DNA from: Alkalibacter saccharofermentans DSM 14828
GTDB lineage: Bacteria > Bacillota > Clostridia > Eubacteriales > Alkalibacteraceae
Direction of reading: 5' to 3'
Assembly (NCBI RefSeq): GCF_900128885.1
Contig: NZ_FQTU01000007.1
Coordinates: 1 to 64,000, forward strand
Length of the DNA stretch: 64,000 nucleotides
This document shows positions 58,286 through 64,000 of the stretch, in pieces; position 1 is the first letter of the stretch, and each line of letters opens with the position of its first letter. Below the pieces are notes generated by a model. That model searched no databases. It had not been told where the DNA came from and worked only from the letters and a program-made list of their open reading frames with translations. The position numbers were made by a program, and so were the translations under genes.

Positions 58286-59542
58286 ATGGCAAATATTCGA
58301 GAAGATGCAATGACGGTAATAAAGGAGTCAATCGAGGCTGTTTTGCCGGATGTTGCAGTTAAAAGAGCCCTTGAGGACAAAGAGTTTTATACAGATGTAT
58401 ACGTAATAGCCATTGGCAAAGCTGCCTGGAATATGGCTGATGCAACCAAGGATGTATTGGGAGACAAGATCAAAAGAGGTCTTGTTGTAACCAAGTATGA
58501 GCACTCAATGGGTGAGATCGAAGGTTTCGAAATAATAGAGGCCGGCCATCCCATTCCTGATGAAAACTCGGTGCTGGGGGCAAGAAAAGCTCTTGAGCTT
58601 GTAGAATGCCTCGGAAAAGATGACAAAGTGATATTTTTAATATCCGGCGGAGGATCGGCTCTTTTTGAAAAGCCGTTGGAGGGCGTCAGCCTGGAAGACA
58701 TAATGGATATCACGAACCAGCTGCTTGGTTGTGGAGCAGACATAGTTGAGATCAACACAGTCAGAAAGCATCTTTCAGATGTAAAAGGCGGAAGGTTCGC
58801 CCTGGCATGCAAGAATACCACCGTGTACTCCATAGTGCTTTCAGATGTTTTGGGAGACAAGCTGGATTCCATAGCCTCAGGTCCCGCTTACCCGGATTTT
58901 ACGACCTCGGAACAAGCAATGGAGATAATAGAAAAATACGGCCTTCATATCGAAGATAACTTAAAAAAAGCCATTATGATAGAGACGCCAAAGGAAATTG
59001 GCAACTGCGAGACTATAATTACTGGAAGCGTGACTGCATTGTGCGAAGCAGCTGCTGAAAGTGCTTTAAGGCTTGGATATAAACCAATAATACTTTCCTC
59101 AAGTGTTGAGTGTGAAGCAAAAGATGCGGGCAGATTCATGGCGACGATCATTAAGGAAGCCAAGAAAGAATCTCCGAGCAGGTTCGCGCCACAATTACCC
59201 TGTGCTGTTATTGCAGGGGGGGAGACTGTAGTAAGGATCATGGGAAAAGGCAAAGGTGGAAGAAACCAAGAAGCTGCGCTAGCTGCTGCGATAGAAATCG
59301 AAGGTATTGAGGATGCGGTGTTCTTCTCTCTTGGTTCAGACGGAACAGATGGTCCAACAGATGCGGCAGGTGGCATAGTTGATGGAAAAAGTGCTGAGAA
59401 AATCAGAAAATCAGGCATCATGCCGGAAGTCTACTTAGACATGAACGACTCATACACTGCACTTAAGGCAAGCGACGATTTGATAATCACCGGAGCTACC
59501 GGAACAAACGTCAACGACGTAATGGTAGCTTTGTGCAAATAA
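58286..59542 (+). CDS. Glycerate 2-kinase (GckA/TtuD, MOFRL family)
   Basis: This 418-residue kinase has the glycerate-kinase N-terminal domain (VIAIGKAAWNMADATKDVLG, IEAGHPIPDENSVLGARKAL, FLISGGGSALFEKP). It closes with a MOFRL C-terminal domain (VIAGGETVVRIMGKGKGGRN then QEAALAAAIE and FFSLGSDGTDGPTDAAGG). It phosphorylates D-glycerate, mostly to 2-phosphoglycerate in this class. It lies between the aldolase and the tartronate semialdehyde reductase, as expected for the last step of hexarate breakdown. The start at 58286 follows AGAGGTGAT; an ATG 21 bases earlier lacks a site. Confidence 0.92.
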   Translation: MANIREDAMTVIKESIEAVLPDVAVKRALEDKEFYTDVYVIAIGKAAWNMADATKDVLGDKIKRGLVVTKYEHSMGEIEGFEIIEAGHPIPDENSVLGARKALELVECLGKDDKVIFLISGGGSALFEKPLEGVSLEDIMDITNQLLGCGADIVEINTVRKHLSDVKGGRFALACKNTTVYSIVLSDVLGDKLDSIASGPAYPDFTTSEQAMEIIEKYGLHIEDNLKKAIMIETPKEIGNCETIITGSVTALCEAAAESALRLGYKPIILSSSVECEAKDAGRFMATIIKEAKKESPSRFAPQLPCAVIAGGETVVRIMGKGKGGRNQEAALAAAIEIEGIEDAVFFSLGSDGTDGPTDAAGGIVDGKSAEKIRKSGIMPEVYLDMNDSYTALKASDDLIITGATGTNVNDVMVALCK

Positions 59543-59579
59543 GATATATAAATTAAAAACTGAAAAGGAGAATTATATT

Positions 59580-60467
59580 ATGAAATTAGGATTTATCGGA
59601 CTGGGAATCATGGGCAAGCCCATGGCAAAAAACTTAATCAAAGCAGGACACGAATTGGTTGTCCTTGACTTTAACAAAGATGCTGTAGCTGAACTTATAG
59701 AACTAGGAGCCGACATCGCGCAGACGCCTGCAGAGGTGCTTAAAAAAGCAAATGTAGTGGTTACTATGCTTCCGAATTCACCACACGTTAAGGCTGTTGC
59801 ATTAGGCGAAAATGGACTTGTAGAGAGTGCAACCGAAGGTTGCGTGCTCATTGACATGAGCTCTATAGCTCCACTTGCAAGCAAGGAAATCGCAGAAGGA
59901 CTTGCTGCAAAAGGCATGGAGATGTTGGACGCACCTGTAAGCGGTGGCGAGCCAAAAGCTATCGATGGAACTATAGCTATCATGGTAGGTGGAAAGAAAG
60001 AAAACTTTGACAAATACTATGACGTACTTATGGCAATGGGTGGTTCCGCAGTATATGTTGGAGAAATCGGAGCTGGAAATATCGCGAAGCTTTGCAACCA
60101 GGCAGTGGTAGCTATAAATATCGCAGCTGTATCAGAAGCGATGATCCTGGCTAAAAAAGCAGGCGTAAGCCCTGATCTTGTATACAAGGCTATCAGAGGT
60201 GGCTTGGCAGGAAGTACGGTAATGGACGCTAAGGCGCCTATGATGATGGACAGAACTTTTGATCCAGGGTTTAGAATTGACCTTCACATTAAGGACATGA
60301 CAAATATTTTAGAGACGTCAAGAAGCGTAGGAGCACCGCTTCCGTTGTCTGCACAATTAATGGAAATGATGCAAGCGATCAAGCTTGACGGATGTGGAGT
60401 CGAAGACCACGCAAGCATAGTTAAATTCTACGAAAAGATAGCAAACGCAGAAGTAACTAGAGACTAG
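59580..60467 (+). CDS. garR: Tartronate semialdehyde reductase
   Basis: This 295-residue beta-hydroxyacid dehydrogenase has the NADH-binding loop GFIGLGIMGKPMAKNLIKAG, substrate motif DAPVSGGEPKAIDGT, and catalytic lysine in GNIAKLCNQ. GarR/GlxR reduces 2-hydroxy-3-oxopropanoate (tartronate semialdehyde) to D-glycerate. Neighbours glycerate kinase and glucarate dehydratase support this over 3-hydroxyisobutyrate dehydrogenase, which has the same fold. AAAGGAG precedes the ATG. Confidence 0.9.
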   Translation: MKLGFIGLGIMGKPMAKNLIKAGHELVVLDFNKDAVAELIELGADIAQTPAEVLKKANVVVTMLPNSPHVKAVALGENGLVESATEGCVLIDMSSIAPLASKEIAEGLAAKGMEMLDAPVSGGEPKAIDGTIAIMVGGKKENFDKYYDVLMAMGGSAVYVGEIGAGNIAKLCNQAVVAINIAAVSEAMILAKKAGVSPDLVYKAIRGGLAGSTVMDAKAPMMMDRTFDPGFRIDLHIKDMTNILETSRSVGAPLPLSAQLMEMMQAIKLDGCGVEDHASIVKFYEKIANAEVTRD

Positions 60468-60499
60468 GGAAAATAAAGGTCACTGAGAGGAGATTATAA

Positions 60500-61831
60500 A
60501 TGGGCAATTCACCAACTGTTGTTGAAATGCAGGTAATACCTGTCGCGGGAAAGGATAGCATGCTGCTAAACTTAAGTGGAGCGCACGCGCCCTACTTTAC
60601 AAGAAATATCGTCATAATGAAGGATACAAACGGAAACACCGGGTTAGGTGAAGTTCCGGGTGGAGAAAAAATAAGGCAGACATTGGAAGATGCAAAAGAG
60701 CACATCCTGGGAAAGAGCATAGGCAACTACAAGAACATCATGAACACAATTCAAAAGGTTTTCAGCGATAGAGATGCCGGTGGAAGAGGATTGCAGACTT
60801 TCGATCTTAGAACTACAATTCATGTTGTAACGGCTATAGAATCTGCGCTTTTAGACCTTTTAGGACAGCATTTGGAAGTTCCTGTCGCAGCTCTTTTAGG
60901 AGATGGACAACAAAGAGAAAAGGTAAAAGTGCTTGGGTATCTGTTTTTTATAGCAAATCCGGACAAGACGGATTTACCGTATTTCAGAAACAAGAATGCA
61001 GAAAACGAGTGGTACAAGGTCAGACATGAAGAGGCAATGACTCCTGAAGCTATAGTTAAGCTTGCTGAAGCATCTAAAGAGCTGTATGGCTTCAATGACT
61101 TCAAGCTTAAAGGCGGAGTATTAGAAGGAAAAGAAGAAATCAAGGCAATTAAAGCCTTGAAGGAGAGATTCCCGGAAGCTAGAATCACGCTAGATCCAAA
61201 CGGCGGATGGTTGCTTAAAGATGCTATCGATTTATGCAAGGACATGCACGGTGTTTTGACATATTGCGAAGATCCATGCGGCGCGGAAGAAGGATTCTCA
61301 GGAAGAGAGATTCTCGCTGAATTCAGAAAAGCTACAGGACTTCCCACTGCTACCAATATGATAGCTACTGACTGGAGACAAATGCAGCATTCTGTTGCCC
61401 TTAACTCTGTCGACATACCTTTGGCAGATCCTCACTTCTGGACTATGTCAGGCTCGGTAAGAGTTGGACAAATGTGCAACGAGTTCGGTCTGACTTGGGG
61501 ATCACACTCAAACAACCATTTTGACATATCTCTTGCCATGTTTACGCAAGTTGCGGCAGCGGTTCCTGGAAATGTTACCGCCATCGACACTCACTGGATC
61601 TGGCAGGAAGGCATTGAGAGACTTACAAAAAATCCGTATAAAATAGAGGATGGACACCTGTCGATACCAAGCAAGCCAGGTCTTGGACTTGAGATTGACA
61701 TGGAAGAAGTACAAAAGGCCCACGAAATTTACCTTAAAGAAGGTTTAGGTGCCAGAGATGATGCCATCGGAATGCAGTATTTGATTCCAGGATGGAAATT
61801 TGATAACAAGAGACCTTGTCTAGTTAGATAA
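60500..61831 (+). CDS. gudD: Glucarate dehydratase
   Basis: This 443-residue enzyme of the enolase superfamily has the normal GudD length (about 446). Conserved stretches include SGAHAPYFTRNIVIM, the catalytic lysine region FNDFKLKGGVLEG (KxK), metal ligands in ITLDPNGGW, YCEDPCGAEEGF and ATNMIATD, and the catalytic histidine in GSHSNNHFDISLAM. It removes water from D-glucarate (and L-idarate) to give 5-keto-4-deoxyglucarate. AGGAG precedes the ATG. A terminator follows, so it ends the operon. Confidence 0.94.
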   Translation: MGNSPTVVEMQVIPVAGKDSMLLNLSGAHAPYFTRNIVIMKDTNGNTGLGEVPGGEKIRQTLEDAKEHILGKSIGNYKNIMNTIQKVFSDRDAGGRGLQTFDLRTTIHVVTAIESALLDLLGQHLEVPVAALLGDGQQREKVKVLGYLFFIANPDKTDLPYFRNKNAENEWYKVRHEEAMTPEAIVKLAEASKELYGFNDFKLKGGVLEGKEEIKAIKALKERFPEARITLDPNGGWLLKDAIDLCKDMHGVLTYCEDPCGAEEGFSGREILAEFRKATGLPTATNMIATDWRQMQHSVALNSVDIPLADPHFWTMSGSVRVGQMCNEFGLTWGSHSNNHFDISLAMFTQVAAAVPGNVTAIDTHWIWQEGIERLTKNPYKIEDGHLSIPSKPGLGLEIDMEEVQKAHEIYLKEGLGARDDAIGMQYLIPGWKFDNKRPCLVR

Positions 61832-61866
61832 AGACAATTTTTCATACCTAACTCCCTTGAAATAAC

Positions 61867-61898
61867 AAAGAAGCAGCCGATTGACCGGCTGCTTCTTT
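61867..61898 (+). terminator. Terminator of the hexarate operon
   Basis: AAAGAAGCAGCCG and CGGCTGCTTCTTT form a 13-base stem around a six-base loop, 36 bases after the gudD stop. The right arm supplies the T-rich end. Confidence 0.85.
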
Positions 61899-62013
61899 GC
61901 ATTATGTCGCTTATATACAATAAAAAGAGATTTTGTCATATGTAAAGCATATGGGCATTGCTTGAAATTAAACATATAATTTAACTAAGAAACAACTTGA
62001 GGAGGTATTAATC

Positions 62014-62433
62014 ATGGAATTTAAGAAATTTGGCAATAAATACATCATAAGGCTGGATAAAGGCGAGGAAATAATCGCTACGGTAAAATATCTTTGCGAA
62101 AAGGAAGGCGTCACACTTGGTTGGATCAATTGTTTTGGAGCAGTCAACAAAGTAGAGCTGGGGCTTTTCAAGACAGAAGAAAAAGAATACAGCGTAAGAA
62201 CTCTTGAAGGTGATTTTGAAATAACCAGCCTTATGGGCAATGTTTCAACAAAAGAAGGTGAGGTTTACCTTCATATGCACATAAACCTATCAGATATCGA
62301 AAACAAGGCCTATGGAGGCCATCTAAATGCCGCATATGTAAGTGCGACGGTTGAAATGGTGCTAGAAGCTATCGATGGCAGAATAAACAGAAAATTCAGC
62401 AAGGAAATCGGCTTGAATTTATTTGATTTCTAG
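62014..62433 (+). CDS. PPC-domain (DUF296) DNA-binding-like protein
   Basis: This 139-residue protein matches the PCC/PPC domain: KYIIRLDKGEEIIATVKYLC at the start, GVTLGWINCFGAVNKVELGL, and the metal-binding-type histidines in EVYLHMHINLSD and GGHLNAAYVS. Bacterial members are trimeric, possibly nucleic-acid-binding or metal-binding proteins of unclear function. GAGGAGG precedes the ATG. It sits alone between the hexarate operon terminator and the gntR-type gene. Confidence 0.85.
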   Translation: MEFKKFGNKYIIRLDKGEEIIATVKYLCEKEGVTLGWINCFGAVNKVELGLFKTEEKEYSVRTLEGDFEITSLMGNVSTKEGEVYLHMHINLSDIENKAYGGHLNAAYVSATVEMVLEAIDGRINRKFSKEIGLNLFDF

Positions 62434-62652
62434 TAAGAACGAGTCTGTTGGGGAATAATATATTTGCTTTGTTAATTTGAATTCTATAATTACAAATGAA
62501 CGCCATATGTTATTATCAATAAAGAAAAGTGCAAGGGCCGAGAAGTGATTCAAAGTATTCTCTAGCTATGGATTTGTCCTATTCTGGGTATCAAAGAAAT
62601 TTAGGATAAAACCGCTGAAGTAGCAGCGCGACTAAAAAGTTAAATCTCAAAG
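62434..62652. other. Spacer between convergent genes
   Basis: AT-rich DNA with no gene. No terminator is obvious for the rightward PPC gene. The leftward gntR terminator occupies the right part. Confidence 0.35.
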
Positions 62653-62715
62653 TAAAAAAGAGAACCCATCAAGACCAAGAGGCCTTTTCAAAGCCTTGAA
62701 TCTTGTAAGTTCTCT
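62653..62715 (-). terminator. Terminator of the gntR-type gene
   Basis: Outer arms AGAGAAC and GTTCTCT with inner pairings (CAAGA/TCTTG, then AAGAGGC/GCCTT) make a long imperfect stem. On the minus strand it is followed by TTTTTT. It lies 50 bases after the regulator's stop. Confidence 0.65.
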
Positions 62716-62765
62716 ATATTGTTAGTTATTTGAGGGATAATCAGTTGTTTGACGATAGTCCTTGT

Positions 62766-63872
62766 TCATTTACTGATATCTTTTACGGTCTTTCGAAAAA
62801 TCAGATTAACAGGAACATTTATTATCAGTCCCGTATTGTATAAGTCGTATGGGCCGTGAACCGCGCTCTCTATGGCTATCTTTGCCATAGTAGAAATTTT
62901 TGTATCAACTGTCGTTAAATCCGGCTCGGTGTACTTAAGCTGTTCCATGTTGTCAAATCCCACGATGCTTACATCATCGGGTATAGACATTCCCAACTCT
63001 CGTATTGCTTTTATCGCTCCTATGGCCATCATGTCGTTGAAAATAAAAAGTGCCGTGGGTTTTTCTCCATCTTTTTTTCCTTCGAAAATTTCCTTGGCAC
63101 AGTTAAAGCCGCTTTGGTATTCCCAATTGCCAATCGCAATATTGCTTCTTTCCAGTATCAATCCAAAATCATAAACGGCTTTTAAGCAGCCTGTCAATTT
63201 TTCATTAGAAGTGTAATAACTTTCAGGTCCGGTTATAACGCCTATGTTCTTGTGTCCCATGCTGTAAAGGTGCTTCATCACGTTATATGCACCTCCCACG
63301 TTGTCATAAGTCAATGTAGGCAAGCCAAGGTGGTGTTCGTTTAAAATAATGGCAGGGATATTCATTTTTCGCGCCATTTCTATGTACTTGCTGTCTATGT
63401 TGGAAACAAAGATTATGGATAGATAATTTTGGCTTTTAAGGACTTCTGCCATATTTGTCGATGCATTAATTGTTGTGTAAATTACCTGGCAATCGTTGTT
63501 TTTTCCTTCTATCTCAAGGTAGTAAAAAAGTTCAGCGTAATACGGCTGCATTATTTTTTTGCTATTCTTTTCATCATCGGATATGAATATGCCGATGATG
63601 TTTCCTTTACTGTTTGAGTTTACCGGGTTAATCTCGTTATCATTGATGTCGTTTTCGAATACGACCTTTGTGCCTACTCCTGCCTTTTTCTCAACCAGGC
63701 CGTCTTTGACCAATATCTCCAGTGCTTTTCGAACGGTCGTGCGTTCCACCTGAAAACGAAGGGATATCTCTCTTTCCGAGGGAAGAAGGGAGTTGGAAGG
63801 ATACCTTCCCTCGAGAATTTCTTTTTTAAGCGTTGAGTAGACCAGATCGTACAAGTATTTGACGTTTTCCAT
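62766..63872 (-). CDS. GntR/LacI-hybrid repressor (AraR-like)
   Basis: This 368-residue regulator has a GntR winged helix at residues 1-75: LVYSTLKKEILEGRYPSNSL, LPSEREISLRFQVERTTVRK and ALEILVKDGLVEKKAGVGT. A LacI-type sugar-binding domain follows (GIFISDDEKNSKKIMQPYYA, YDNVGGAYNVMKHLYSMGHK, ALFIFNDMMAIGAIKAIREL, VSIVGFDNMEQLKYTEPDLT). This is the AraR arrangement, in which a sugar or sugar acid releases the repressor. Beside the hexarate operon, it is its likely repressor. GGAGG precedes the ATG. Its own promoter carries ACATGTTA. Confidence 0.9.
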   Translation of the reverse strand: MENVKYLYDLVYSTLKKEILEGRYPSNSLLPSEREISLRFQVERTTVRKALEILVKDGLVEKKAGVGTKVVFENDINDNEINPVNSNSKGNIIGIFISDDEKNSKKIMQPYYAELFYYLEIEGKNNDCQVIYTTINASTNMAEVLKSQNYLSIIFVSNIDSKYIEMARKMNIPAIILNEHHLGLPTLTYDNVGGAYNVMKHLYSMGHKNIGVITGPESYYTSNEKLTGCLKAVYDFGLILERSNIAIGNWEYQSGFNCAKEIFEGKKDGEKPTALFIFNDMMAIGAIKAIRELGMSIPDDVSIVGFDNMEQLKYTEPDLTTVDTKISTMAKIAIESAVHGPYDLYNTGLIINVPVNLIFRKTVKDISK

Positions 63873-64000
63873 ATATGTTCCTCCTGTATAGGTATTTAAC
63901 TACATGTTAGTCTAGCGTGGTGCGTTTTTTACTATGAATTATTGCTATATCTCTATTATACACAAAAATAAATATAAATCAATAGAAAAAAACTACATGT
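63873..64000. promoter_or_regulatory. Promoter region of the gntR-type gene
   Basis: AACTACATGT occurs at 63898-63907 and again at 63991-64000, cut by the window edge. The first copy extends to ACATGTTA, shared with the palindrome ahead of the transporter operon (52641-52648). These are candidate autoregulatory sites. Confidence 0.5.

Noticed and set aside
1..64000. CRISPR arrays, tRNA or rRNA genes
   Set aside because: No regularly spaced repeats of the right size, no CCA-ended cloverleaf and no rRNA-like sequence were seen.

Overview
The window looks like a low-GC, anaerobic Clostridia-type (Firmicutes) chromosome. The evidence is AT-rich DNA with strong AGGAGG-type ribosome binding sites and frequent GTG/TTG starts, an aldehyde:ferredoxin oxidoreductase with its own polyferredoxin, a type III glutamine synthetase, an EFR1-type flavodoxin-ferredoxin protein, and a GlnA leader that looks like an ANTAR antitermination target. 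I cannot name the species. No tRNA, rRNA or CRISPR array was seen.

Layout. (1) 1-5.7 kb: the 3' end of a surface protein (InlB B-repeat plus propeller-like region), a leftward operon of polyferredoxin, aldehyde ferredoxin oxidoreductase and MoaD-like protein, and rightward rlmD. (2) 5.7-20 kb: an accessory, strongly decayed region starting at the rlmD 3' end. It holds a truncated serine recombinase, several frameshifted genes, three copies of a 153-155 bp MITE-like element, a foreign high-GC transglutaminase gene, a DUF5131/ASCH-like pair, two alpha/beta hydrolases, a CPBP protease, two tiny membrane proteins, and relics of an rlmD-like 3' end at about 19.73-19.91 kb. This is consistent with an old island integrated at rlmD. 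(3) 20-31 kb: sparse genes among relics (MBL hydrolase, HD-GYP relic, PAS-GGDEF cyclase, methyltransferase relic, divergent EamA exporter/LysR pair, HAD phosphatase, penicillin-binding-protein-like serine hydrolase, metallophosphoesterase). (4) 31-36.6 kb: a GNAT acetyltransferase, a terpenoid-cyclase-like toroid protein, DUF3795, a molybdopterin oxidoreductase, a PPOX-type flavoprotein, and a methyltransferase behind a terminator-bearing leader. (5) 36.6-52.5 kb: orderly core genes. These are glnA type III with its leader, a DsrE-like protein, an ABC transporter operon closed by its TetR regulator with a matching operator in front, a glutaredoxin-zinc-ribbon protein, aguA-aguB for agmatine to putrescine, DUF503, an aldo/keto reductase, a repeat protein, MscS, an AEC transporter and a CdaR-type regulator. 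(6) 52.5-64 kb: a hexarate catabolic locus. It has a tripartite tricarboxylate-type transporter (SBP, TctB, TctA), a 2-hydroxyacid dehydrogenase, an internally deleted galactarate dehydratase relic, a DapA-family aldolase/dehydratase, glycerate kinase, tartronate semialdehyde reductase and glucarate dehydratase. A PPC-domain protein and a GntR/LacI-hybrid repressor follow.

How the genes work together. In region 6 the most coherent reading is: glucarate enters through the tripartite transporter, GudD dehydrates it to 5-keto-4-deoxyglucarate, and the DapA-family enzyme splits it to pyruvate and tartronate semialdehyde (no GarL is present). GarR then reduces the latter to glycerate and glycerate kinase phosphorylates it. 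CdaR and the GntR-hybrid regulator flank the locus, and both the transporter promoter and the gntR promoter carry an ACATGTTA motif. The garD relic suggests the galactarate branch was lost. The best regulatory find is the pair of six-base-loop hairpins overlapping a terminator ahead of glnA.
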